Positions 1 through 7,904 are shown, counted from the first letter of the stretch. The stretch: 19,946 nucleotides of DNA from an uncultured Bifidobacteriaceae bacterium (GCA_946891915.1 CAMPNN010000019.1:1-19946), one strand, 5' to 3'. Notes: a model not told the origin generated them from the sequence alone. Numbers and translations: made by a program.

Positions 1-23
1 GACGATATGATTAAGTAAAAAGG

Positions 24-53
24 GATATGTGTCCAGAAAAAGGGGTACATATC
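24..53. other. Imperfect inverted repeat (hairpin) near window start
   Basis: GATATGT (24-30) pairs with ACATATC (47-53). The stem extends to 11 pairs (24-34 with 43-53) on the plus strand if two G-U pairs are allowed, around an A-rich loop. On the minus strand the arm at 24-34 is followed by CCTTTTT, so it could also be a weak terminator. It could equally be the end of an insertion element lying outside the window. No gene is attached to it here. Confidence 0.35.
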
Positions 54-123
54 AGGCTAATCCAGCGACAAAATCCAGGAAAATACACGGCAAATGTTCA
101 ACAAACCAGCAAACCGACAAAAA

Positions 124-254
124 CTTTACAAGCGTGTAAAGGAAATGTCGGAATCTTGCGGAAAAGCGATTAAAATTTTACAGCCGCGTAAAGGAAATAA
201 CGAAATCTCGCCAAAAAACGACAATTACTTTACAGCCACGTAAAGGAAAAATCG
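124..254 (+). repeat. 52-bp-period palindromic tandem repeat, array 1
   Basis: Three units start at exact 52-bp steps (124, 176, 228). Each opens with a CTTTAC-NNNNNN-GTAAAG palindrome: 124-141 (arms extend to 7 bp), 176-193 (first base changed to T) and 228-245. The palindrome is followed by a conserved GGAAATAACGAAATCTCGCC-like tail. A degenerate unit end may precede it at about 109-123. The same unit occurs in reverse orientation at 8981-9112 and 19888-19946. The remainder of 1-337 holds no gene I can support. Confidence 0.85.
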
Positions 255-274
255 CGCGCTACGCTTTATGCGCG
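245..274 (-). terminator. Possible intrinsic terminator of the Maf-Nudix gene
   Basis: Read on the minus strand, downstream of the stop at 338, the stem CGCGC (274-270) and GCGCG (259-255) encloses a 10-nt loop and is followed by a five-base T run (ATTTTTCC). The stem is short and GC-only. The distance to the stop codon is about 65 bp. This is a tentative call. Confidence 0.35.
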
Positions 275-337
275 AAAGCAGGTCGTCGCGCATTCGAGGA
301 GAGAAATCCCCCAAAACTCGCGCCACAATCTAATCAC

Positions 338-1828
338 TCAAGCAGATCGTCGCGCAGCAAGTCCATCAAGCCGCGCGCGGAAAGACGGCCAATCCGTGCG
401 CATCGCCGTAAGCAGCTTCAACTTCGGCACGTCGTCAATCGGCACCCACTTAATCTCCATGCTTTCGTCGTCGTGCGCGCAAGGCTCAACCCTATGCCCC
501 GGCTTTTCAAACGCAAAAACCGTTGTGTAGCGCCAGTTTCCGTGATTCTCGCAGTATGCTCCCACAACATCAATGTCTTGCGAAGTAATATTCGCTTCCT
601 CAAACGACTCGCGCAGCGCGCCCTCAATTGCGCTTTCACCGTCGGAAATAGCGCCGCCCGGAATACCCCAAGTACCGCCTTCCGCACTCCAAAGCGCACG
701 ATGCTGCATCACAACGTGCGTCACGCGCCCGGTCGCCTCATCTCGCCTAGCAAGCAGCACACCAGCAGCGCCATTATGCCCCCAATGCCTGCGGCCGCAA
801 TCGCAATGCACCCAACCGTCCCCCGGCTGATGCACGTTTTCTTTAGGAACATCTGCGGAAGACGGATCGCTCTTCGCGCCAACTTCTTCCAAAGTATTCT
901 TATTCCACAAATCCGGCCATGCGTACCCAAGCTCAGCAACCATCTTGCGAAGCAGTGGCAAGCTGATTCCAAGAACGCCGTGAGGATCTCCCTGAATTCC
1001 CTCAATAAAAGCTCCGCCGAAGCCTTCTAGCGTAAAGGATCCCGCAACTTCCAGCGGTTCGCCAGTTTCTACGTACGCGCGAATTTCAGCGTCGCTCATT
1101 TGCGCAAAAGTTACGCTTGCGTGGCTTGTTTTGCATACGATTCTGCCAGTTTTTGCGTCGATTAGGCAGTGTCCGGTCCACAGTTGCCCTGTTTTTCCGC
1201 TCATATGCTGGATTCGGGCTACAGCCACTTCGGGCGTGTGCGGCTTTCCGTAGCATTCGCCGTCAAGCAAAAACATTGAATCGCATCCAACAATCAGCAC
1301 GCTGTTGCAATTATTAGAAGATTTATTTAGATGATCGAAATTGTGAATGTCGAAAGTTTTTGTAGGTACAGTTACGCCTGAAAAGTCGCGGGTTTGCGCG
1401 GTATCTACATTATGCGTTACGTCCGCTTGGGAGTCGCTTGCTAAAGCGCTATTAGTAGAAGATTCAGAAGATTTGGCACCTTCAGCGCTTTCCGCACCTT
1501 CAGCAGTTACGTCACCTTCCGTAGCACCTTCCGTAGCAGCTTCCGCTTCCAGCGGATACCCCACAATCAAATCGCCACTAGCTGAAGCCGCCGCATCCGC
1601 CACACGCTTCCACGCATCGTAAACTGCAGAAGCCTTCGCGCGCGCCAGAATCGAAACGCGCTGCTCAACACTCAGCTCTTCAACGCTTGTTCCGCGCTCA
1701 CCAACGGCATCGCGCAAAGCTGCCGGCTCATCCACTTCGCTCTCGTGAATCACAGGAATCACGCCAGCCGCCGCCAAAACAGCCCTACGAGCAGGCGACT
1801 TTGAAGCCAAAATCAACGAAACTGCCAT
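338..1828 (-). CDS. Maf-like nucleotide pyrophosphatase fused to a Nudix hydrolase
   Basis: A 496-residue two-domain enzyme. The N-terminal Maf domain (about 2-305) opens with the family motif ILASKSPARR, has the GADT-like motif as GCDSM (Asp183) and continues with GKP and MSGKTG. Maf proteins hydrolyse non-canonical or modified nucleoside triphosphates to monophosphates. A low-complexity A/E/S/T-rich insert (about 80-175) splits the Maf domain between the KA motif and GCDSM. The C-terminal Nudix domain (about 350-490) has a Nudix box from Gly392 through Glu398, Arg406-Glu407 and Glu410-Glu411, with Asn in place of the late Gly. Just before it, CDCGRRHWG may be a small metal-binding or structural element. 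The start is supported by AAGGAAGAG upstream. The gene follows thrB by 40 bp and may be cotranscribed with it. I infer a role in cleaning the nucleotide pool; which domain acts on which substrate cannot be seen. Confidence 0.9.
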   Translation of the reverse strand: MAVSLILASKSPARRAVLAAAGVIPVIHESEVDEPAALRDAVGERGTSVEELSVEQRVSILARAKASAVYDAWKRVADAAASASGDLIVGYPLEAEAATEGATEGDVTAEGAESAEGAKSSESSTNSALASDSQADVTHNVDTAQTRDFSGVTVPTKTFDIHNFDHLNKSSNNCNSVLIVGCDSMFLLDGECYGKPHTPEVAVARIQHMSGKTGQLWTGHCLIDAKTGRIVCKTSHASVTFAQMSDAEIRAYVETGEPLEVAGSFTLEGFGGAFIEGIQGDPHGVLGISLPLLRKMVAELGYAWPDLWNKNTLEEVGAKSDPSSADVPKENVHQPGDGWVHCDCGRRHWGHNGAAGVLLARRDEATGRVTHVVMQHRALWSAEGGTWGIPGGAISDGESAIEGALRESFEEANITSQDIDVVGAYCENHGNWRYTTVFAFEKPGHRVEPCAHDDESMEIKWVPIDDVPKLKLLTAMRTDWPSFRARLDGLAARRSA

Positions 1829-1868
1829 ACTTTACTCTTCCTTTTTATAACTTTGCAAGTCCGCACAA

Positions 1869-2840
1869 TCATTCGCAGGTTGCGATTACGCCCGTAGAGT
1901 CAACCGGCACGTGCAAAACGCGCCATCCGTCACGCGAAAGCCACGGCTCTGCAATTTTGTCGATTTGCGCGTCCGCGAGCGCACTATCCCCGGCATGGAA
2001 TACAGCAACGCAAGAACCCGCTCCCGAAATCGCAGCCGCAAAACCGGCCTCGCGCAACGCCTCCACCAAATCCCACGAATCCTGCATAAGACTTGCGCGA
2101 TACGGCTGATGAAGCGCATCCTGAGTTGCTTCAAACAGCAGTTCATTTCTAGAAAGATTTGATTTTACAGCATCGCAAGATTCGCCATTTAACGCACCAA
2201 ACGCAACCGGAATCATCGCAGCGCGAGAAACGTTAAATATCGCATCCCCGTAAGGCACATTTGCCGGAAGCGCGCGCCTTGCAAGCTCTGTAGAAAGCTC
2301 GAAATTAGGCACAAATACCGACACGGAAATATCTTTCGAAACCTTGTATCGTACCGTGTGAAACTCCTGCGAATCCGAATCCTTCCAGCTCATCGTCAAC
2401 CCGCCAAAAACCGCAGGAGCCACGTTATCCGGATGCCCCTCAATCGCGGCCGCAATCTCGAAAATTTCTTCGCGATTAAGCTCGCCATCGTGCGCAAAAG
2501 TCCACGCTGCTGCAACGCCTGCCACGATTGCACTAGCAGAAGATCCCATTCCGCGCGCTTGCGGAATTTGGTTACGCGCTTCTAAAGTGAATCGCAAGTT
2601 TGGTAGTCCGAAAATTTTGCAGGCTTTGCGGAAAGTTGATACGACTAGGTGCGTTTCGTCTTTTGGAAGCGTATCCTCGCCTTCGCCGTGAATAATTACG
2701 CTAACATCTTGCGACTCATCTAGTGCAAACATCAACGAATCAAAGTATTCAAGCGCGATTCCGGCAGTGTCGAAACCAGATCCCAGATTTGCGCTGGTTG
2801 CCGGCACCTTAACTGATACTTTGTTGCATACTGGCTTCAT
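1869..2840 (-). CDS. thrB: Homoserine kinase
   Basis: A 323-residue GHMP-family kinase that phosphorylates homoserine to O-phosphohomoserine, the step before threonine synthase. Visible motifs are the N-terminal VPATSANLGSGFD, the ATP-binding GMGSSASA (97-104) and the C-terminal SGAGSCVAVF loop, all in family order, and the length is normal. It follows homoserine dehydrogenase on the same strand, separated by a 125-bp spacer full of short repeats. An AGGTAG ribosome site lies 6 bp before the ATG. Threonine synthase is not in this window. Confidence 0.95.
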   Translation of the reverse strand: MKPVCNKVSVKVPATSANLGSGFDTAGIALEYFDSLMFALDESQDVSVIIHGEGEDTLPKDETHLVVSTFRKACKIFGLPNLRFTLEARNQIPQARGMGSSASAIVAGVAAAWTFAHDGELNREEIFEIAAAIEGHPDNVAPAVFGGLTMSWKDSDSQEFHTVRYKVSKDISVSVFVPNFELSTELARRALPANVPYGDAIFNVSRAAMIPVAFGALNGESCDAVKSNLSRNELLFEATQDALHQPYRASLMQDSWDLVEALREAGFAAAISGAGSCVAVFHAGDSALADAQIDKIAEPWLSRDGWRVLHVPVDSTGVIATCE

Positions 2841-2849
2841 ACAATCTAC

Positions 2850-2972
2850 CTACTTAATTAATTGATATTTGATTAAGCGCTACTTGATTACTTGCTTATT
2901 TGCTACTTACTTACTTGCTACTTATTTGCTACTTAATTAAGTGCTACTTCCACACTACTTCCACGCTACTTA
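2850..2972. repeat. Degenerate AAGTAGC (minus strand) repeats between hom and thrB
   Basis: The spacer is nearly filled by copies of GCTACTT (plus strand), at 2879, 2902, 2917, 2928, 2943 and 2965 with variants between, several extended to GCTACTTAATTA. The last copy contains the TAG stop codon of hom (2966-2968). With a 7-nt core, the stop triplets fall in all three frames. No promoter or terminator is obvious. Confidence 0.75.
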
Positions 2973-4318
2973 ATTACGCGCAAAACAAGCGGCTTACCTA
3001 GCACAACGTCCAGCGATTGCAAATCTTCGCAAATAGATTGCACATCAGCTTCCGCGCATTCTCGCAAAAGCACACGCACACTTCCAGGCCCGCCAATTCC
3101 GCAGGCTGGGCAGTCACCTTCGCCTCCATTTTGCGCATATTCCGCCTCGCAAGCCGAAGCCAATTGCTCTGCCTTAACACCGTGTGCTGCAAAAACGTCC
3201 ATCACTTCGCCGCGCAAAGCCAAAGAAGTGTCCTCCATATTGCAACGCACCACAAAATCTTCGCAAGTCTGCTCGCTCGCAGCCGGCACATACTTGTTGT
3301 ACATTGTCACAGCAAAACCGGCACATCCGCGCACAATATTTCGCGCAGCACACACAACATCTCCCACAACAGCGCTGGCAGTTGGAGCGCCGCCGGCACC
3401 GCGTCCATAAAACATCAAATCGTCGGCAGCCTTCGCCTTCACAAACACCGCATTAAAACTGCCATGCACAGATGCCAAAGGATGCTCCGCACCAACAAGC
3501 GCCGGATACACGCTAACGCTTACGCCGTCACCATGCTTCTCAACCGCAGCAAGCAGCTTAATTACGCGCTTTTCCGCGCTCGCCGCCGCAATATCTTCAG
3601 CAGCAATCGCGCTAATTCCCTCAACAGAAACGTCGTCAATACTTACTGGCATTTGGAAAGCTAAAGTTGCCAAAATAGCAGCCTTATTCGCTGCGTCGAA
3701 TCCTTCCACATCCCCGGTTGGATCCGCCTCAGCGTAACCCTTTTCTTGAGCCGCACGCAAAGCCGAGTCAAAATCTAGGCCGCGCACTGTCATTTCGTCA
3801 AGAATATAGTTTGTGGTGCCGTTTACGATTCCGAAAATTTGCGTAATTTCGTCGCCAATAAGCGATTCTCGAAGCGGACGAACAATAGGAATCGCACCTG
3901 CCACTGCCGCCTCAAAATACAAGTCGACTCCGTGATTTTGCGCGCATTCGTATAATTCCGGACCAAATTTTGCAAGAAGCGCCTTATTTGCGGTAACAAC
4001 AGATTTTCCGTGGCTCAGCGCGCTTTTTACGAAAGTATGCGCCGGCTCAAGTCCGCCAATAAGCTCGACTACAACGTCCACATCTTCGCGCTCGCACAGT
4101 GCAGCCGTATCCGTAGTAAGCAAATCGCGATCAATCCAAGGAGCATCGACTTCTTCCGGGCGCAAGCACGCAACTCCGGCAAGCTCAATAATGGCACCGG
4201 TTCTAGCCGCAAGCTCATCTCGCTGCTCAACTATTAAGCGCGCTGTTTGCGAACCAACTGTTCCAGCTCCCAGCAGCCCTACGCGAATAGTTTTATTAGT
4301 TGATTGTTCGCTTGGCAT
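2966..4318 (-). CDS. hom: Homoserine dehydrogenase with C-terminal ACT domain
   Basis: Reduces aspartate semialdehyde to homoserine with NAD(P)H, the branch point to threonine and methionine. The 450-residue protein starts with a Rossmann motif, GLLGAGTVG (14-22), then VVELIGG, VTANKALLA, NGTTNYIL and the catalytic-region motif EADPTGDVEGFDAANK. The last roughly 110 residues look like an ACT regulatory domain, with a small Gly/Cys-rich insertion (GGEGDCPACG), which suggests feedback control by threonine. The start is set at the ATG at 4318 because AAGGAGG lies 8 bp before it; an in-frame TTG at 4342 would put that site inside the gene. It is the longer, actinobacterial or Gram-positive type rather than an aspartokinase fusion. 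Confidence 0.95.
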   Translation of the reverse strand: MPSEQSTNKTIRVGLLGAGTVGSQTARLIVEQRDELAARTGAIIELAGVACLRPEEVDAPWIDRDLLTTDTAALCEREDVDVVVELIGGLEPAHTFVKSALSHGKSVVTANKALLAKFGPELYECAQNHGVDLYFEAAVAGAIPIVRPLRESLIGDEITQIFGIVNGTTNYILDEMTVRGLDFDSALRAAQEKGYAEADPTGDVEGFDAANKAAILATLAFQMPVSIDDVSVEGISAIAAEDIAAASAEKRVIKLLAAVEKHGDGVSVSVYPALVGAEHPLASVHGSFNAVFVKAKAADDLMFYGRGAGGAPTASAVVGDVVCAARNIVRGCAGFAVTMYNKYVPAASEQTCEDFVVRCNMEDTSLALRGEVMDVFAAHGVKAEQLASACEAEYAQNGGEGDCPACGIGGPGSVRVLLRECAEADVQSICEDLQSLDVVLGKPLVLRVIK

Positions 4319-4326
4319 AGTCTTCG

Positions 4327-4333
4327 CCTCCTT
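4327..4333 (-). promoter_or_regulatory. Ribosome binding site that fixes the hom start
   Basis: AAGGAGG on the minus strand, 8 bp before ATG 4318. It decides against the upstream TTG (4342) as the start codon. Confidence 0.85.
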
Positions 4334-4360
4334 AAGTCGCAAATTTATATTTTATTTTAA

Positions 4361-4440
4361 ATTTATTTCATTTTGCTAAGTCTGTTTTATTATGCTAAAT
4401 TTATTTCATTTTGCTAAATCTATTCAATTTTGCTAAATCA
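4361..4440. repeat. 19-bp tandem repeat between the CPBP protease gene and hom
   Basis: The core GCTAA recurs at 4375, 4394, 4413 and 4432, an exact 19-bp period, within the unit TTTATTTCATTTTGCTAAA (plus strand), with degenerate sequence continuing towards 4341. The last copy contains the TGA stop (4438-4440) of the CPBP gene. It separates the CPBP gene from hom. Confidence 0.85.
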
Positions 4441-5439
4441 CGAAAACAGCATCAGCACATTCATCATTATAGAAATAATCAAAAATGCTATTACACCAGC
4501 ACTACCGTAAAGCGATTTGCGCCCGACTTTTTTCGGAAGCTCTTTTGGCGCGTCAAAGAATACCAAATACTTGCGGCGGCGAACCAGCAAAACTATGCCA
4601 ATCACCAGCAGCACAAGCATAAACATTCCGTAAATTCCAGCTAGCACAAAACCTGCCGGCAACTGTGAAAATTCCTGGTTTGCAAGCTTATCAATATCAA
4701 TCATATTGCCGCTTGCATCCACCAGCTGCTTTTCCAGCCACAACGCAACCACGCTTCCCTGGAAATTCACCAGCATATGCAGCAAAATGCTGTAGCGCAA
4801 TTTAGACGTACGCACGTACATGTATCCGAACACAAGTCCAAGCCCGAAGGCGTAGAAGAATTGGAAAACGTTCATGTGGAATAGTGCAAACGCGAGCGCC
4901 GAGAATACGATAGCTCGCTTTTCGCCGTACGCACGCAAACGCCCAAGTATTTGCTTTCTAAAAAGCCATTCTTCCATAATTGGCGCAATAATTACCACGA
5001 ACAAAATCGTTTCCCACACGTTTCCGGAAGTAACAACATCCGAAACGCGATTTTCGGCTTTTCCACCAGTAAGCAGTAGCGCTAAGGCAATTCCGACGAA
5101 GTTACCAACGTACATAATTGGTATGCTTACTGCGAAGAATCCGCCAAATTGGCGCATTTTCATTGTGAATTGTTTGGTTGCAACAATAGGCACTTTGCGC
5201 ATAACGAGTAGCGCTATTGGCAGTGCTACTAAATATTGCGCAATATCCGAGATTAACATTGTTCCGAGCGAATTGCTGAGTATGCCGCGTGGCATAAATA
5301 GCGAGTAGCATATGCCGAGAGCGTACGCCACAGCAATCCACACAACTAGTAACAGGCATAATGACATGCCAACAGTTCCCTGGCTTTTGCGCGCCATCAA
5401 ATTCGTATCGTCATGTTGCAAATTTTGCAAATCTTGCAT
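4438..5439 (-). CDS. CPBP (Abi/CAAX-like) family intramembrane metalloprotease
   Basis: A 333-residue polytopic membrane protein with about eight hydrophobic segments (25-48, 62-80, 100-124, 142-156, 177-187, 194-208, 263-287, 311-332). It carries the CPBP motifs: motif 1 is EEWLFR (Glu156, Glu157, Arg161), motif 2 is FALFH (His188), and a later HMLVN (His221, Asn225). These residues form the metal site of Rce1-like glutamate proteases. The substrate is unknown; bacterial members are linked to bacteriocin self-immunity, signalling or membrane protein processing, and nothing nearby decides between these. AAAGGAAC lies just before the ATG. It is downstream of ddl across a 152-bp repeat-rich spacer, with no clear functional tie. 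Confidence 0.88.
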   Translation of the reverse strand: MQDLQNLQHDDTNLMARKSQGTVGMSLCLLLVVWIAVAYALGICYSLFMPRGILSNSLGTMLISDIAQYLVALPIALLVMRKVPIVATKQFTMKMRQFGGFFAVSIPIMYVGNFVGIALALLLTGGKAENRVSDVVTSGNVWETILFVVIIAPIMEEWLFRKQILGRLRAYGEKRAIVFSALAFALFHMNVFQFFYAFGLGLVFGYMYVRTSKLRYSILLHMLVNFQGSVVALWLEKQLVDASGNMIDIDKLANQEFSQLPAGFVLAGIYGMFMLVLLVIGIVLLVRRRKYLVFFDAPKELPKKVGRKSLYGSAGVIAFLIISIMMNVLMLFS

Positions 5440-5505
5440 ACCTGTTCCTTTTGTTGTTATTTTCGAAATTACTTTCGCGGCTATTTCTATTATTCTGCAA
5501 TTATC

Positions 5506-5600
5506 GCGCTTATTTCGCTTATTTTTGCGCTTATTTCACAACTATCGCGCTTATCGCGCTTATTTTCGCGCTTATTTCGCGATAGATTAAATTATTTCAG
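5506..5600. repeat. Short (GC)GCTTATTTCGC repeats between ddl and the CPBP gene
   Basis: GCTTA recurs at 5508, 5517, 5529, 5549, 5558 and 5570 in the context CGCGCTTATTTCGC (plus strand). The 3' end of ddl with its TAA stop (5592-5594) reads ATTATTTCAGC, which looks like a diverged copy. The units are irregular, 9 to 21 bp apart. Confidence 0.7.
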
Positions 5601-6734
5601 CACTCCTTCAATAAGCTTTGTAATCAAATCGCCGTAGCTTATTCCGGTTGCTTCCCAAGCTTTTGGATACATGGAGATTGGCGTAAATCCAGGCATTGTG
5701 TTGATTTCGTTAAGAATTACGCGCCCATCTTTAGTTACGAAGGAGTCTACTCGACTAAGCCCACGCCCATCTGCCGCTTTGAACGCTGCGAGCGCAGTTT
5801 TGCGCACGAGCTGCAAAGTTTCTTCCGGCAAATCTGCTGGAACTTCCACGTGCGAAGCTGCGGAATCCATGTATTTGCTGTCAAAATCGTAGAACTGGTC
5901 TTCGCCAGCCTCGCGCTTGTCTAGCACAACTTCTCCAGGCCAGCTTGCTTGAGGCTCGTCTCCGTCACGCGCAGCAAGAACCGCGCACTCGATTTCGCGC
6001 GCGTCAATTCCCTGCTCTACTAACACTCGCCAATCGTGCTTCGAAGCCTCAAAAACAGCTTCTGCCAAAGCTTTAGCGTCACGAGATTCCACTTTTGTAA
6101 CGCCAAAGCTAGATCCCGCTCGGCTTGGTTTTACAAAAAGAGGATACTCAAGTTTTGCTGCTTCAACTTGCGCAAGAATTTCGTTTGCATACGCAGCAAA
6201 ATTGTTTGCCGAATCGCTTGCAAACTTGCGCGCATCTAGCGCAATTCCTGGAGCCACAGCAATTCCGGCAGCCTTAAAAAGCTGCTTTGCGTAGTATTTA
6301 TCCATGCATGCAGCCGAAGCTAGCACTCCGCAACCAACGTATGGAACTTGCATCATCTCAAGCAAGCCTTGCAAAGTGCCGTCTTCGCCGTTTGGTCCGT
6401 GAAGCACAGGGAAAACTGCGTCAATATGGCCTAAGCTTGCAAGCGTACCGTCGGCTTCGCGCACCAAAAATCCGTCTGCACCCTTTGCAGGGTCAAGCAC
6501 AACATCGCGCGTTTCAGGGGTTTTTGTAATTAACGGCAGCTCGCCTTCTTCCATGCGGAAGTTGCGCGGGTCTTCGCCGCCAACAATCCACTCGCCTTGC
6601 TTTGTGATTGCAATGCGCACAATCTCAAAACGGCTTTCGTCTATAGCACTGAGCACTCCAGCGGCAGATATGCAAGAAATCGAATGCTCGTCTGCCTTAC
6701 CGCCATACAAGAACACTACACGCTTTTTCGTCAT
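5592..6734 (-). CDS. ddl: D-alanine--D-alanine ligase
   Basis: ATP-dependent ligation of two D-alanines for peptidoglycan precursors, in the cytoplasm. The 380-residue protein has the N-terminal YGGKADEHSIS motif, VLHGPNGEDGTLQGLLEMM, then an ATP-grasp domain (about 140-375) with FVKPSRAGSSFG, an omega-loop FYDFDSKY and the metal-binding end EINTMPGFTPISMYP. The Tyr-x-x-x-Lys-Tyr loop is of the D-Ala-D-Ala type, not the D-lactate (vancomycin-resistance) type. An AAAGGAAAA site precedes the ATG. It follows gpsA across a 174-bp spacer; the plsC-gpsA-ddl order is typical for bifidobacteria. Confidence 0.96.
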   Translation of the reverse strand: MTKKRVVFLYGGKADEHSISCISAAGVLSAIDESRFEIVRIAITKQGEWIVGGEDPRNFRMEEGELPLITKTPETRDVVLDPAKGADGFLVREADGTLASLGHIDAVFPVLHGPNGEDGTLQGLLEMMQVPYVGCGVLASAACMDKYYAKQLFKAAGIAVAPGIALDARKFASDSANNFAAYANEILAQVEAAKLEYPLFVKPSRAGSSFGVTKVESRDAKALAEAVFEASKHDWRVLVEQGIDAREIECAVLAARDGDEPQASWPGEVVLDKREAGEDQFYDFDSKYMDSAASHVEVPADLPEETLQLVRKTALAAFKAADGRGLSRVDSFVTKDGRVILNEINTMPGFTPISMYPKAWEATGISYGDLITKLIEGVLK

Positions 6735-6782
6735 TTTTTTCCTTTTATATATTTTATTTTTGCTTATTTTAGATTTTTAATC

Positions 6783-6812
6783 ATTCCGGATTATTTACAA
6801 TTATTCCGGATT
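6783..6812. repeat. Pair of ATTCCGGATT repeats upstream of ddl
   Basis: Two exact copies of ATTCCGGATT (6783-6792 and 6803-6812) with a 20-bp period, each centred on the palindrome TCCGGA. They lie 50-100 bp upstream of the ddl start, one or two helix turns apart, so a protein-binding site is possible. They may also be simple spacer repeats like those nearby. Confidence 0.5.
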
Positions 6813-6837
6813 GTTTTAATTATTTTCGATTATTTTC

Positions 6838-6924
6838 GCGCGCTACTTTCGCACTTTGCTACTTTTCGCAAACGCTACTTTTCGCACTTTGCTACTTTCG
6901 CGCTCTACTTACTCTTCGCAAACG
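6838..6924. repeat. 16-17-bp GCTACTTTTCGCA repeats downstream of gpsA
   Basis: GCTACTT followed by TTCGCA (plus strand) recurs at 6842, 6858, 6874 and 6891, 16 to 17 bp apart. The 3' end of gpsA including its TAA stop (6909-6911) reads CTACTTACTCTTCGCAAACG, which matches the repeat apart from a small insertion. The copy at 6874 has the same flank, AAACG. Confidence 0.8.
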
Positions 6925-7904
6925 TCGTCGTCAAAAAGCATTGCAAGCATTTCTTGGCAGGAGATTCCTTCTTCCAGCACGCGAGCCATTGCGCTTGCGA
7001 GAGGAGTTGCAACTCCCAATCGCTTGCCCATTGCCACAACTGCGCTTGTGGTTGGAACGCCTTCTGCAACGCCATTGCTCACAGCGGTTGCTTCTTCAAC
7101 GCTCATGCCTTTACCAAGATTTGCACCGAAAGTGTAGTTGCGGCTCAGTGGAGATCCGCAAGTTGCCACTAAATCGCCAAAGCCAGCAAGACCTGCGAAA
7201 GTGCGCGAATCTGCGCCTTCTGCAACGCCCAAAGCAGTCAATTCTGCGAGTCCGCGCGTTTCAATCATCGCAGCCGTGTTTTCGCCGTAGCCTGCGCCTC
7301 GAGCCATTCCAACTGCGAGCGCAACCACGTTTTTAAGCGATCCGCACATTTCTACGCCGATTACGTCGGTTGACACAAATGCTTTAAAGTAGCTGTTTGA
7401 GCAGGCTTTTGCAACTACTTCTGCTTGAGATTTTTCTGCGCAAGCAACTACTGCTGCAGCCGGGTGGCGAGACGCAACTTCCTTGCTTAAGTTTGGTCCG
7501 GAAAGTGCAGCAAAACGGTTGCGCGGCAAGTCCAATGCTTCGCACACGACTTCGTCCATGCGCTTGCCAGTTGTGCGCTCAATGCCTTTCATAAGCGAAA
7601 CCACAATCGCGTTTTGCGGAATCAGCCCCACAAATTCTGCTAACGCAACGCGCGCAAACTGTGCCGCAATCGCAACTACTACAATATCCGCGTTCGCTAC
7701 AGCTTCTGCGCGATCCCCAGTTGCCGTCATATTTTCCGGCAACTTCTCCACGCTTGGCAAGCGCACTGCGTTATGATGATGGTCGCGAATTCCCTCAACG
7801 ATTTCCGGCTCTATTGCCCACATCGTTACTTTATTTCCTGCGTCCGCAAGTACCTGCCCAAACGCAGTTCCCCAAGCTCCAGCACCCAACACCGTAACGT
7901 TCAT
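6909..7904 (-). CDS. gpsA: NAD(P)H-dependent glycerol-3-phosphate dehydrogenase
   Basis: Makes sn-glycerol 3-phosphate from dihydroxyacetone phosphate for phospholipid synthesis. The 331-residue protein has the Rossmann motif GAGAWG (7-12), KGIE with Lys106, LSGPNLSKEVA, the catalytic Lys191 in GSLKNVVALAVG, and the substrate region GFGDLVATC with SRNYTFG. Length and motif order are normal. The start fits the N-terminal MNVTVLGAGAWG, with AAAGGCAAGGCG upstream. It lies directly after the acyltransferase gene, whose product acts later in the same pathway. Confidence 0.96.
   Translation of the reverse strand: MNVTVLGAGAWGTAFGQVLADAGNKVTMWAIEPEIVEGIRDHHHNAVRLPSVEKLPENMTATGDRAEAVANADIVVVAIAAQFARVALAEFVGLIPQNAIVVSLMKGIERTTGKRMDEVVCEALDLPRNRFAALSGPNLSKEVASRHPAAAVVACAEKSQAEVVAKACSNSYFKAFVSTDVIGVEMCGSLKNVVALAVGMARGAGYGENTAAMIETRGLAELTALGVAEGADSRTFAGLAGFGDLVATCGSPLSRNYTFGANLGKGMSVEEATAVSNGVAEGVPTTSAVVAMGKRLGVATPLASAMARVLEEGISCQEMLAMLFDDDVCEE

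Noticed and set aside
124..254. CRISPR array
   Set aside because: The 52-bp units are similar over their whole length, with no unique spacers, there are only about three per place, and no cas genes are nearby.
473..1030. 185-codon plus-strand open frame
   Set aside because: It overlaps the clear Maf-Nudix gene in antisense, and its composition and lack of motifs mark it as a shadow.
4319..4342. Longer hom start at the TTG at 4342
   Set aside because: It would place the strong AAGGAGG site inside the gene; the ATG at 4318 has ideal spacing.
4319..4437. Threonine attenuator or riboswitch before hom
   Set aside because: There is no leader peptide rich in Thr codons and no terminator hairpin, only 19-bp AT-rich repeats.
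5361..5637. Plus-strand open frames rich in Leu/Ile/Ser/Arg
   Set aside because: They are translations of the spacer repeats downstream of ddl and of antisense gene ends, with no start signals.
5592..6734. Vancomycin-resistance type D-Ala-D-Lac ligase
   Set aside because: The omega loop has the Tyr...Lys-Tyr pattern of ordinary D-Ala-D-Ala ligases, and no vanH or vanX gene is nearby.
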